Assembly: GCA_020633465.1 (NCBI GenBank)
Contig: JACKDN010000016.1
Coordinates: forward strand, 62,001-126,000
Direction: 5' to 3'
Source of the DNA: Myxococcales bacterium
Lineage (GTDB): Bacteria; Myxococcota_A; Bradymonadia; UBA7976; UBA1532
DNA: 64,000 bases
A model generated the notes under the pieces. That model was not told the origin of the DNA. It made no database searches and saw nothing but the letters and a program-made list of their open reading frames with translations. Below, one piece after another: positions 44,243 through 51,677 of the stretch. Each line of letters starts with the position of its first letter. Position 1 is the first letter of the stretch. A program made the translations under genes and the position numbers.

Positions 44243-44371
44243 TCAGCCGTACAGCGTGACGGTCTTGGGCCGCTTGTCCGCGACGGTCCGCTTGCCCTGG
44301 GTCGCGACGGGCTTCGCCTGGGCGGCGCGCAGGTTGCGGACGATGGCGTGACGGACGGTGCTGCCGTTCAT
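44243..44371 (-). CDS. Small peptide C (42 aa) with ADKRPKTVTLYG C-terminus
   Basis: Starts at ATG 44371 after CGGAGACAG, stops at TGA 44243. The N-terminal half is MNGSTVRHAIVRNLRAAQ; the C-terminus ADKRPKTVTLYG has Lys where A and B have Arg. The frame stays open upstream to 44575, but the extension has no similarity to A or B and skips the ribosome site, so the ATG at 44371 is preferred. It is the first gene of the cluster and follows a 292-bp gap with a possible promoter. Confidence 0.8.
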   Translation of the reverse strand: MNGSTVRHAIVRNLRAAQAKPVATQGKRTVADKRPKTVTLYG

Positions 44372-44663
44372 GGGGCTGTCTCCGATGTGGGAATTTCGAC
44401 GGTTCGTCGGGGTGGCACTCAGTCTCGAATGGGGCCCCCGGTCGAGGGCGCTCCCTGATTTCGCCGGCCCTCTATGCGGCAAGCGTGCCAAGGTGATGGG
44501 AGGCCCGGTGATCGCTGTTCGAGATGTATGTGAGGCTGTGTGTGATGCCGGTGGCAAATGGGCGCGGTTACGCACACTTACGGGGATCCCAGGTTGGCAC
44601 GAACGCGCACGAAAGCACGTGTAATGGGCCTCTGAGAGCCTTACGTGAGTCTTTGAACGGCGT
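44372..44663. other. 292-bp intergenic region upstream of the peptide cluster
   Basis: It is less GC-rich than the flanks (runs such as gaatttcgacggttcgtcgg, gatgtatgtgagg), as expected for regulatory DNA. It contains a possible sigma-54 site at 44476-44490. No further copy of the TVTLYG coding repeat and no other small gene was found in it. Confidence 0.5.
44475..44490 (-). promoter_or_regulatory. Possible sigma-54 (-24/-12) promoter for the peptide cluster
   Basis: The minus strand reads TGGCACGCTTGCCGCA: an exact TGGCACG box, then GC exactly ten bases after the GG, though the TT of the -12 box is CC. Transcription would start about 90 bp before peptide C. About eight TGGCACG words are expected by chance in a window this size, so this is a modest prediction. 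Confidence 0.3.
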
Positions 44664-45089
44664 TCACGCGGTGCGGGTCACTCGGGCGCCGCGCGCGCGC
44701 AGCCACTCGATCAGGTGGCCAGAGTGGTCACCCTGGATGATCAACTGTCCATCTCGCGCCGTGACCCCGCACGCCAGGTGGCGGCGCAAGTCGCGGGCCA
44801 ACGTGTCGAGGGCCGGCCCGAGGGCGTCGACCCCGTCGACGAGGGTCACCACCTTGCCGCGGCGACCCTTGCGGTCGACGTGGACGCGAATGGCTGGGCA
44901 GTCGGCCAGGGTAGGGGACGCGCTGGGTGGGGCCGGGGCCGCCTCGGGGGGCGCGGCCGGGGGCTCGGCCGGCGCCAGCCCGCGCGCGGCCAGCAGATCG
45001 CCCAGCGTACCGCCGAAGCCGGCGCTGTCGTCCAGCGGGCGCCGCTGCTTCTGCTTCTTCTCGTCTCGCTTCGAGTCGCGTCGGCTCAT
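44664..45089 (-). CDS. SUI1/eIF1-family (YciH-like) translation factor
   Basis: 141 residues. The first ~65 are charged (Lys/Arg) and then Pro/Ala-rich, probably unstructured. The SUI1 fold follows: IRVHVDRKGRRGKVVTLVDGV, LARDLRRHLACGVTARDGQLIIQGDH and LIEWLRARGARV. YciH-type proteins resemble eukaryotic eIF1 and monitor start-codon fidelity on the small ribosomal subunit. It is followed on the same strand by the peptide genes after 292 bp, so it is not obviously in their operon. The thioredoxin-like gene lies 15 bp upstream. Confidence 0.85.
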   Translation of the reverse strand: MSRRDSKRDEKKQKQRRPLDDSAGFGGTLGDLLAARGLAPAEPPAAPPEAAPAPPSASPTLADCPAIRVHVDRKGRRGKVVTLVDGVDALGPALDTLARDLRRHLACGVTARDGQLIIQGDHSGHLIEWLRARGARVTRTA

Positions 45090-45104
45090 GCCGCGCAGGG
45101 TGCG

Positions 45105-45617
45105 TCAGCCGTCGCCGCCGGCGCAACCGAGGCGCGCGCGCAGCCCCCAACGCGTGCTCATGCCCACGTCCCGCCCGCGCAGGCGCCCGTCGGGCCCCAC
45201 GTAGTAGTTGGTCGGGAACTTCGACACCTTGAAGGCGGCGAGCGTGGCGCGGTCGGCCAGCAGCACCGGGTAGGTCAGCCCCTCGTCCCTCACGTAGCGG
45301 CGCACCACCTCGGGGTCGTCGTCGGCCGCGATGGTCAGCAGCACCGCGTCGGGGCCCCGCTCGGCCTCCAGGGCCGCCAGCGCGCCGTGCTCCTGGCGGC
45401 AGACGCCGCACCAGGTGGCCCAGAAGTGCAGCAGCACGGTCTTGCCCCGCAGGTCGGCGAGGTCGACCACCTGACCGTCGAGCGCGGGCAGGCGCAAGGG
45501 CGGCGCGGGCTCGCCGGCGTCCAGCAGGCCGCGCCGGTTCCACAGCGTGACGGCGAACAGCGCGGCGCCGACGAGGGCGACGTCGCGCGCCAGGCGACGC
45601 AGGCGGGGCCGGGCCAT
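45105..45617 (-). CDS. TlpA/ResA-like membrane-anchored thioredoxin
   Basis: 170 residues from ATG 45617 after GGAGGATCCC. One N-terminal anchor (DVALVGAALFAVTLWN), then a thioredoxin fold with the redox site FWATWCGVCRQE and the cis-Pro phrase KFPTNYYVGPDG. TlpA/ResA proteins reduce disulfides in apocytochromes or other exported proteins. It may serve heme proteins such as the decaheme cytochrome elsewhere in the window, though that is only inference. It lies just upstream of the SUI1 gene on the same strand. Confidence 0.85.
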   Translation of the reverse strand: MARPRLRRLARDVALVGAALFAVTLWNRRGLLDAGEPAPPLRLPALDGQVVDLADLRGKTVLLHFWATWCGVCRQEHGALAALEAERGPDAVLLTIAADDDPEVVRRYVRDEGLTYPVLLADRATLAAFKVSKFPTNYYVGPDGRLRGRDVGMSTRWGLRARLGCAGGDG

Positions 45618-45712
45618 GGGATCCTCCGAGGTCGCCCCCGTGGACGCCGGTTGGCCCGCCGGGGTTTCGGCGCGGGTGGAACCGCCGGTCCAAATCTGCG
45701 AGAAAGGCGCTC

Positions 45713-46093
45713 GTGAACGCGCCCCCGCCCGCCGAGCTGACCCCGCCGCAGCAGACCGAGCTGCTGGCCGATCTGCGCGCGCTCGAGGTCGAGCTCGAGG
45801 CCCAGCTCGAGGCCGGCCGCGAGGGCGCGCGGCCGGTGACCCTCGATCAGCAGGCCATCGGGCGCGTGTCGCGCATCGACGCCATCCAGCAGCAGCAGAT
45901 GGCGAGCGAGGGCCTCCGCCGCACGCGGCGGCGCCTCGATCAGGTGCGCCGGGCGCTGCGCCGCGCCGAGGACGGCGACGATTACGGGCTGTGCAGCCGC
46001 TGCGAAGAGCCCATCGGCTTCCCCCGGCTGAAGGCGCGGCCCGAGACCCCCACCTGCCTGGGCTGCCAGAGCGCGCTCGAGCGGCGGAACTGA
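45713..46093 (+). CDS. TraR/DksA-type C4 zinc-finger protein
   Basis: 126 residues from GTG 45713. An alpha-helical coil (LLADLRALEVELEAQLEAGRE, RRTRRRLDQVRRALRRAEDG) leads to the zinc ribbon YGLCSRCEEPIGFPRLKARPETPTCLGCQS, which is C-x2-C-x17-C-x2-C. DksA-like proteins bind the RNA polymerase secondary channel. The two acidic residues at the coil tip are not obvious, so it may be a paralogue with a different role. Its stop overlaps the next ATG by one base (TGATG). Confidence 0.85.
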   Translation: MNAPPPAELTPPQQTELLADLRALEVELEAQLEAGREGARPVTLDQQAIGRVSRIDAIQQQQMASEGLRRTRRRLDQVRRALRRAEDGDDYGLCSRCEEPIGFPRLKARPETPTCLGCQSALERRN

Positions 46094-47358
46094 TGTCGAC
46101 CACCCGGTGGCTCGTCGCGCTGATCGGCCTCGCCTGCGCGGGGCCCGCCGCGGCCCGCTTCTCGCCCGGCCTCTCGCCCCACGAAGATCGCGCGGTCGCC
46201 CCCGCCCGCGCCGACTTCGCGTCCCTGCGAGAGCGCCTCGACGCCCTCGCCCGCGGCGATCGACGCATCGTGCGCGTGGTGCAGCTCGGCGACAGCGAGG
46301 TGGCCGACGATCTCGTCGTGCGCACCCTGCGGCGGCGCTTCGCCGAGCGCTACGGCGACGCGGGGCCGGGCTACGTGGCGGCGATGCGGCCCTGGACCTG
46401 GTACTACCGCGAGCGCTGGCGCGCCGAGGCGCCGGTCGGCTTCGAGCCCCACGTCTACAGCCGGCACGCGCTGCCCGGCGGCGCCTACGGGCCGGGGGGC
46501 GTGGCCTTCGTGGCCAGCCGGGCCGGGGCCGAGGCCGAGGTGCACCTCGAGCAGCCGGTCGAGGGGCCCTGCGACGTGGCCTTCCACTACCAGCGACAGG
46601 CCGGCGGCGCGCGCATCACGCTGCGCGCCGACGGGGCCAACTTCGCCGACGTGGACACCGCGGACGCCACCCCGGGCCCCGGCGTGCTGCGGCGCCGCTT
46701 CGCGTCGTGCCCGGGCCGCTTCGGGCTGCAGGTGGGCGCCGGGCCGGCCATGGTGCACGGGTGGAGCGTCGAGGCCGCCGGGCCCGGCGTGGTCTGGTCG
46801 TCGTTGGGGGTCATCTCGGGGCGGCTGCCCCTGCTCCTGCGCTACGACGACGCCTCGCTGCGCGGCGGGCTGCGCGCGCTGCGCCCGGATCTGGTGGTGC
46901 TGTCGTTCGGCATCAACGCGGCGGCCTGGCCGCGCGGACCGTCGAGCGACTACTTCGACGAGGTGGTGGTGGCGCTGCAGCGGGTGCGCGCGGCGCTGCC
47001 CGGCGCGCCTTGCCTGGTGGTGGGCCCCTACCCGGTGGGCCACCGGCGAGCGGGCAAGGTCGAGCCGCACATGGTGGCCCGCTGGGTGTCGAGTCGCATG
47101 CGGGACGCGGCGGTGGACTCGGGCTGCGGCTACCTCGATCGCTACGCGATGGCGGGCGGGGCGGCGGCGGTGCTGAAGTGGCGCCAGGCCGAGCCCCCCC
47201 GGCTGCGCGACGACCTGGTGCACCTGACCGCCTACGGCAGCGACTGGATGGGCGAGCGCATCTACCGCACGCTGGTGCGGGGCCTCGAGCTCGAGCCGGG
47301 CCGCCACGCGCCGGCCCACCTGCACCTGCCGGAGGCGGCCCGCACCGAGGACGGCTGA
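46093..47358 (+). CDS. Secreted SGNH/GDSL-family hydrolase
   Basis: 421 residues with a signal peptide ending AAARF. Block I is VVQLGDSEVADDL (catalytic Ser), block III VLSFGINAAAW (Gly/Asn oxyanion), block V DDLVHLTAYGSDWMGE (catalytic Asp and His). The mid-domain (EAEVHLEQPVEGPCDVAFHY) is a beta insertion like that in AlgX/DHHW-like and OAT-like esterases that act on acetylated polysaccharides. Starts in the stop of the DksA-like gene (TGATG). Periplasmic or secreted esterase on a glycan is likely. Confidence 0.8.
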   Translation: MSTTRWLVALIGLACAGPAAARFSPGLSPHEDRAVAPARADFASLRERLDALARGDRRIVRVVQLGDSEVADDLVVRTLRRRFAERYGDAGPGYVAAMRPWTWYYRERWRAEAPVGFEPHVYSRHALPGGAYGPGGVAFVASRAGAEAEVHLEQPVEGPCDVAFHYQRQAGGARITLRADGANFADVDTADATPGPGVLRRRFASCPGRFGLQVGAGPAMVHGWSVEAAGPGVVWSSLGVISGRLPLLLRYDDASLRGGLRALRPDLVVLSFGINAAAWPRGPSSDYFDEVVVALQRVRAALPGAPCLVVGPYPVGHRRAGKVEPHMVARWVSSRMRDAAVDSGCGYLDRYAMAGGAAAVLKWRQAEPPRLRDDLVHLTAYGSDWMGERIYRTLVRGLELEPGRHAPAHLHLPEAARTEDG

Positions 47359-47371
47359 GCCGGTGACCGCG

Positions 47372-47665
47372 TCAGCCCGCCGCCTTGCGCAGGCCGATGG
47401 CCTTCTCGGGGCAGGCCTTCACGCACAGCCCGCAGGCGTGGCAGGCGTCGGCGCGCACGGCGAAGGCCTGGCGGCCGCCGTGGGCCCAGGCCTTCAGCCG
47501 CCCGCGCAGGCTCAGCTCGGCCTTCTCGGCGGCCGTCAGCCGGCGAATCTCGAAGACGTCGTAGGGGCACACCTCGAGGCAGTCGGCCTTCGCTTCGCAC
47601 CGGTTGCGGTCGATGACCGGGTACCACTGGCCGGCCTCGGGGCGGCAGTTCGCGTCGGTGGCCAT
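47372..47665 (-). CDS. 2[4Fe-4S] ferredoxin
   Basis: 97 residues from ATG 47665, which overlaps the AAA ATPase stop by one base. Two clusters: IDRNRCEAKADCLEVCPYDVFEI and ADACHACGLCVKACPEKAIGL. The first cluster has wide spacing (C-x5-C-x3-C, with a further Cys probably recruited from position ~7), so it may be atypical. It would transfer electrons to an unknown partner. Being translationally coupled to an AAA protein is unusual. Confidence 0.8.
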   Translation of the reverse strand: MATDANCRPEAGQWYPVIDRNRCEAKADCLEVCPYDVFEIRRLTAAEKAELSLRGRLKAWAHGGRQAFAVRADACHACGLCVKACPEKAIGLRKAAG

Positions 47666-49785
47666 CAGATCAGCCGCCCCATCTCGCGCGCCTCGGCCAC
47701 CGCTGCCTTGTCGAGCAGCGCGTGGTCGATGGGCGTGCCCGCCTCGGCCGCGTAGAAGGCGGCGCGCAGCACCGCGTTCTTGATGTTGCCGCCGGCCAGC
47801 TTGTACTTCTTGCCCAGCTGATCGAAGCGCACGTCCTCGGCCACCTCGGCCTTGTCCGGCAGCATCACCTCCCACAGGCGCGCGCGCTCGGTCGCGTCGG
47901 GCAGCGGGAAGTCGATGCGGAACTTCAGCCGCCGCTTGAACGCCTCGTCGATCGACTTCTCGAAGTTCGTGGTCAACAGCGACATGCCGTCGTACTGCTC
48001 CATGCGCTGCAGCAGGTAGTTGATCTCCATGTTGGCGAAGCGATCGTTGCTGCCCCGCACCTCGGTGCGGCTGGAGAAGAGGCTGTCGGCCTCGTCGAAG
48101 AGCAGGATGACCTGCGCCTTCTCGGCCTCGTCGAAGACGCGGGCGAGGTTCTTCTCGGTCTCGCCCACCCACTTGCTGACGATGCGCGACAGGTCGACGC
48201 GGTACAGCTCGCGCCCGAGATCCTTGGCGATCAGCCCCGCCACCATCGTCTTGCCGGTGCCGGGCGGGCCCGAGAACAGGCAGGCCAGGCCGCGGCCGTA
48301 GGCCATCTTCCGCCGGAAGCCCCAGGTGTCGTAGACGAACTCGCGGTGGCGCGCGTGGGCGATGACCTCGTCGAGCGTCTCGCTGACCTCCTTGGGCAGG
48401 ATGACGTCGTCCCAGGTCAGCGTGGTGGTGAAGGGCTCGGCCACCTGCGCCAGCGCGTGCTGCAGCCGGCGGCGGACGGCCTGCGCCACGTCCTCGAGCT
48501 CGAGGGACGCGCCCGCGGGCGCGACCAGCTGCTTGCGCGCCCGCGCCTCGTAGACCGCGCCGTGGATGGTGCCGGGCGACACGCTGAACCGCCGCGCGAG
48601 GTCGTCGGCGAGGGCGGCGTCGTCGGGGTGGCCACGCTCGAGCGCGCGGCGCCACACCTCGCGCTGCTGGTGCGTCGAGGGCAGGCTGAGGGCGACGTCG
48701 AACAGGTCGCGCACGTGCGGGTGCAGCGCGCCGGCCGACAGGTGCGCCGTGAACACCACCGGCCCGTCGTGTTGGTCCACCAGCTGGCCGACGACGCCCG
48801 AGCGCTTGTCCCAGTCCTCGCGCCGCTCGGCCAGGGCGTCGCCGCGCAGGATCAACACGCAGCGGCGCAGCAGGGCCTCGCGCGCGGCCTCGGCCAGCCG
48901 CGCGGCGAAGGGCTCGGGATCGTTGGGCAGCCGCTCGAGGTCGACGGTCAGCGTGCCCCAGCCGTGGGTCGCGGCCAGGCTCGACACGAGCGTGCGGCGG
49001 CCGCTGCCCGCCGAGCCGACGACCACCAGCCGCGGGCGCCCGGTCTCGACGGCGCGGGCCAGGCTGGTGGCCAGATCGGCGCGCACGGTGTCGTCGACGA
49101 ACAGCGCGTCGAGGGGCGGCGCCGCGGCGGCCGGCGCCACGCGGCAGGCGGCGCTCAGGCCCGGCGACAGCGCGTCCAGGCCGCCGCGCAGGAAGGCCAG
49201 CACGGCGTCCGGCACGACGACGCCGCGGTGCAGCAGCGGGCTGTCGTTGCCCCAGGCGGGCGCGTCGCGCAGCTCGATCAGGCGATAGCGGCGCAGGGGC
49301 GCGCCCGCGCGGAAGGCGTCGTGCAGGCGCGCCGCGTCGCCCGGCGTGGCGGCGACCAGCTCGCACAGGAACCCGACGCTGGGCAGCTTGATGGCGAAGT
49401 CGGCCCAGGCGAAGGCGTACAGCCGCGCGAGATCCACCGACACCAGCGGGCCGGCGGCGGCCAGCAGCAGGGTCAGCGCGTCGGCGTCCAGGCGGAAGCG
49501 CTGCGCCAGGGCGCGCAGGGGGCCGTCGGCGTCGATCGCGGCGCGCAGGGCCGCGCCGGTCGCGTCCACCTCGGCCTGCACCTGCGCCAGCGGCGGCAGC
49601 TGCAGCGCGGCGGGGGGCGCGGCGCCGGCCTCGCGGGTGCCCAGCAGGCCGCGGGCCTCGTCGAGGCTGACGTACAGCTGACTCAGCGTGCCGCTGGCCT
49701 GCACCATGCGGAAGCCATAGCGGTGGACGTGCCGCTTGACGCAGGCGAAGAGGTGGTCGAGCCACACGGTGGTCGGATCGGTCAT
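47665..49785 (-). CDS. Double-AAA ATPase with degenerate first P-loop
   Basis: 706 residues from ATG 49785. Residues ~1-230 are a helical N-terminal region (VWLDHLFACVKRHVHRYGF). The first AAA domain (~250-420) has VVVGSAGSGRRTLV, where the Walker A Lys is Arg, so it is probably structural. The second (~480-700) is complete: FSGPPGTGKTMVAGLIAK, ILLFDEADSLFSSR, SLLTTNFEKSIDEAFKRRLKFRIDFPLP. The plan matches the Cdc48-like ATPases carried by extracellular contractile injection systems (Afp15-type), but no tail genes are here. Function could be remodelling or unfolding of a partner. The ferredoxin gene is coupled to it. Confidence 0.85.
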   Translation of the reverse strand: MTDPTTVWLDHLFACVKRHVHRYGFRMVQASGTLSQLYVSLDEARGLLGTREAGAAPPAALQLPPLAQVQAEVDATGAALRAAIDADGPLRALAQRFRLDADALTLLLAAAGPLVSVDLARLYAFAWADFAIKLPSVGFLCELVAATPGDAARLHDAFRAGAPLRRYRLIELRDAPAWGNDSPLLHRGVVVPDAVLAFLRGGLDALSPGLSAACRVAPAAAAPPLDALFVDDTVRADLATSLARAVETGRPRLVVVGSAGSGRRTLVSSLAATHGWGTLTVDLERLPNDPEPFAARLAEAAREALLRRCVLILRGDALAERREDWDKRSGVVGQLVDQHDGPVVFTAHLSAGALHPHVRDLFDVALSLPSTHQQREVWRRALERGHPDDAALADDLARRFSVSPGTIHGAVYEARARKQLVAPAGASLELEDVAQAVRRRLQHALAQVAEPFTTTLTWDDVILPKEVSETLDEVIAHARHREFVYDTWGFRRKMAYGRGLACLFSGPPGTGKTMVAGLIAKDLGRELYRVDLSRIVSKWVGETEKNLARVFDEAEKAQVILLFDEADSLFSSRTEVRGSNDRFANMEINYLLQRMEQYDGMSLLTTNFEKSIDEAFKRRLKFRIDFPLPDATERARLWEVMLPDKAEVAEDVRFDQLGKKYKLAGGNIKNAVLRAAFYAAEAGTPIDHALLDKAAVAEAREMGRLI

Positions 49786-49910
49786 CGGCGGCGCGCTCCG
49801 TGATCGCGCCGGTATGGTGGCACCGCCGCCGAGACGGGTAAAGAGCGGGGTCGGGCGCGGGCAGTCGTTTGCACTGGCGACGAATCGCCGTCTCCGCCAC
49901 TCTGAGCGGC

Positions 49911-50153
49911 ATGCGTCGAGATCGCCCGCAGCCCGAACGAGCCAGCCCGTGGACCGCGTCGCTGATCGCGTGTGCGCTGGTGGGGGCCGTGCTCGCGCTG
50001 GCCTGGGCGACGCGGCCGCAGCCGCCGGCGCCCGCCGCGGTCATCGAGGCGATCGACCTGACCTTCACCCGCGAGGCGCTCGCGGGCCCGCCCGTCGGCT
50101 TCGAGACCGGGCCCGCCCAGCCGGAGCCCCCCGAGGCCCGGCCGGAGAGCTGA
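49911..50153 (+). CDS. Small single-pass membrane protein
   Basis: 80 residues from ATG 49911. One hydrophobic helix (ASLIACALVGAVLALAWA) lies near the N-terminus; the rest is a Pro/Glu-rich tail. It is followed 78 bp later by heme A synthase on the same strand. The ribosome site is weak, and an in-frame ATG at 49869 is possible. Cytochrome oxidase gene clusters often carry small membrane proteins of this kind, but no match is claimed. Confidence 0.5.
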   Translation: MRRDRPQPERASPWTASLIACALVGAVLALAWATRPQPPAPAAVIEAIDLTFTREALAGPPVGFETGPAQPEPPEARPES

Positions 50154-50231
50154 GCGCGCGCGGTTGACCCCGCGGCGCTCGATTGCCTAGAAGCGTCGTC
50201 CATCGCCCCGACCGGCGCACAGGACGACCCC

Positions 50232-51338
50232 GTGAACCCGCCCCCACCGCCGCCGCCCGCCTCCGATCCGCACCGCGCCGTCCGCGTCTGGTTGATGGCC
50301 ACGTGGGGCATGGTGTTCGTGATGGTGCTCATCGGCGGCGTCACGCGCCTCACCGGCAGCGGGCTGTCGATGGTGGAGTGGCGGCCCCTGATGGGCGCCC
50401 TGCCGCCCCTCGGCGACGAGGCGTGGCAGGCGGTCTTCGAGAAGTACAAGCAGTCGCCGCAGTACCTGAAGGTGAACCACTGGATGCGCCTCGAGGACTT
50501 CCAGGCCATCTTCTTCTGGGAGTACCTGCACCGCCTGTTCGGCCGGCTGATCGGCGTCGTCTTCTTCGTGCCCTGGGTCGTCCTGGCGCTGCGCGGGCGC
50601 ATCACCGGCAAGCTGCGGCTGCGCACCTTTCTCGCCTTCGTGTTCGGCGGCCTGCAGGGGCTGCTGGGCTGGTACATGGTCAAGAGCGGCCTGGTCGACG
50701 TGCCCGCCGTCAGCCACTACCGGCTGGCCGCGCACCTGTCGCTCGCCTTCTTCGTCGCGTGCTGGTTGGCGTGGATCCTCTTCGATCTGCGACCCCGCCC
50801 GGCCGGGGCGCGGCGCGACGCCGGCGCGGCCGGCCTGGCCTGGGGCTTCGTGGCGCTGCTGTCGCTGCAGATCGTCTATGGGGCCTTCATGGCGGGCAGC
50901 CGCGCGGGCTTCATGTACAGCACCTGGCCCGACATGAACGGCGTCTACGTGCCCGAGGGCATGACCCTGACCAACCACGTCGGCATCCACTTCGTGCACC
51001 GCACCCTCGGCTACGTCGTGGGGCTGTCGGGGCTGGGCCTGTGGCTGGCCACGCGCGGCCGCGCCACGACGCCGGCGCAGCGGCGCGGCGGCCGGTGGGT
51101 GGCCACCCTGGTGGTCGTGCAGGTGGCGCTGGGCATCAGCACCATCCTGCTCAACGGCCGGCTGCAGACGCACCACGGCCTGCACCCGCTGCACATCGCG
51201 GTGGCCGCCGCGCATCAGGGCGTCGCGCTGCTGCTGCTGACGGCCGGGGTGTACGTGGCCCACGCGTTCGGGCGCCGGCCCGCCGAGCAACCCGCCCCGG
51301 CGACGGGGCATCTGCAGACCTCCACCGACGCCGCGTGA
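50232..51338 (+). CDS. ctaA: Heme A synthase (CtaA/COX15)
   Basis: 368 residues from GTG 50232. Eight hydrophobic helices. Family markers: LIGGVTRLTGSGLSMVEWRP, FFWEYLHRLFGRLIGVVF, HYRLAAHLSLAF, FVHRTLGYVVG and HPLHIAVAAAHQG, which place the heme-ligand His residues in the paired four-helix bundles. CtaA oxidises the C8 methyl of heme O to make heme A for aa3-type cytochrome oxidase. No oxidase or heme O synthase gene is in this window. It is followed by a thioredoxin-like gene 7 bp downstream. Confidence 0.95.
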   Translation: MNPPPPPPPASDPHRAVRVWLMATWGMVFVMVLIGGVTRLTGSGLSMVEWRPLMGALPPLGDEAWQAVFEKYKQSPQYLKVNHWMRLEDFQAIFFWEYLHRLFGRLIGVVFFVPWVVLALRGRITGKLRLRTFLAFVFGGLQGLLGWYMVKSGLVDVPAVSHYRLAAHLSLAFFVACWLAWILFDLRPRPAGARRDAGAAGLAWGFVALLSLQIVYGAFMAGSRAGFMYSTWPDMNGVYVPEGMTLTNHVGIHFVHRTLGYVVGLSGLGLWLATRGRATTPAQRRGGRWVATLVVVQVALGISTILLNGRLQTHHGLHPLHIAVAAAHQGVALLLLTAGVYVAHAFGRRPAEQPAPATGHLQTSTDAA

Positions 51339-51345
51339 GGAGCCG

Positions 51346-51672
51346 ATGAGCGACCGGACGATGCTGAAGTTCTCGAGCGAAGACTGCGGGGTGTGCTTTC
51401 AGATGGCGCGCTTCGACCACAAGATCGCCGCCGAGCTGGGCATGGACTTCGTCGAGGTGAAGCTGCAGGACGCGGCGACCTACCGGAAGTACCGCAAGAT
51501 CCTGATGCAGCAGGTGCCCGACAAGGCCGACATGGGCTGGCCCACCTACATCGCGGTCGACGATCCCGAGGGTGACTTCGCGGTGCTGGGCATGGTGAAG
51601 GGCGGGCACCACAAGGGCGCCTTCCGCGAGGCCTGGCAGGCCCTGCTGGCCGGGGTGCCCGAGGCGCCCTGA
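51346..51672 (+). CDS. Thioredoxin-like protein
   Basis: 108 residues. KFSSEDCGVCFQMARFD contains the CGVC redox motif, and MGWPTYIAVDDPEGDF supplies the cis-Pro. There is no signal peptide, so it is cytoplasmic. The length and pattern fit a short thioredoxin relative. It lies 7 bp after ctaA and is probably co-transcribed. Confidence 0.8.
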   Translation: MSDRTMLKFSSEDCGVCFQMARFDHKIAAELGMDFVEVKLQDAATYRKYRKILMQQVPDKADMGWPTYIAVDDPEGDFAVLGMVKGGHHKGAFREAWQALLAGVPEAP

Positions 51673-51677
51673 CCTCC

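Larger units (their letters stand above)
43884..44278 (-). repeat. Three direct repeats encoding the conserved peptide C-terminus
   Basis: About 36 bp is repeated at 43884-43919, 44048-44083 and 44243-44278, beginning (plus strand) TCAGCCGTACAGCGTGACGGT or a close variant. Differences fall mostly at third codon positions (CTC or CTG Leu, CGT or CGG Arg). That pattern shows purifying selection on the peptide rather than recent duplication. Confidence 0.85.

Noticed and set aside
39327..44371. Direct orthologue of ComQXPA
   Set aside because: The peptides lack the Trp needed for ComX modification and kinase and receiver architecture differ; only the parts list is analogous.
47665..49785. Part of a contractile injection system
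   Set aside because: Only the ATPase resembles that system; no sheath, tube, baseplate or spike genes are in the window.
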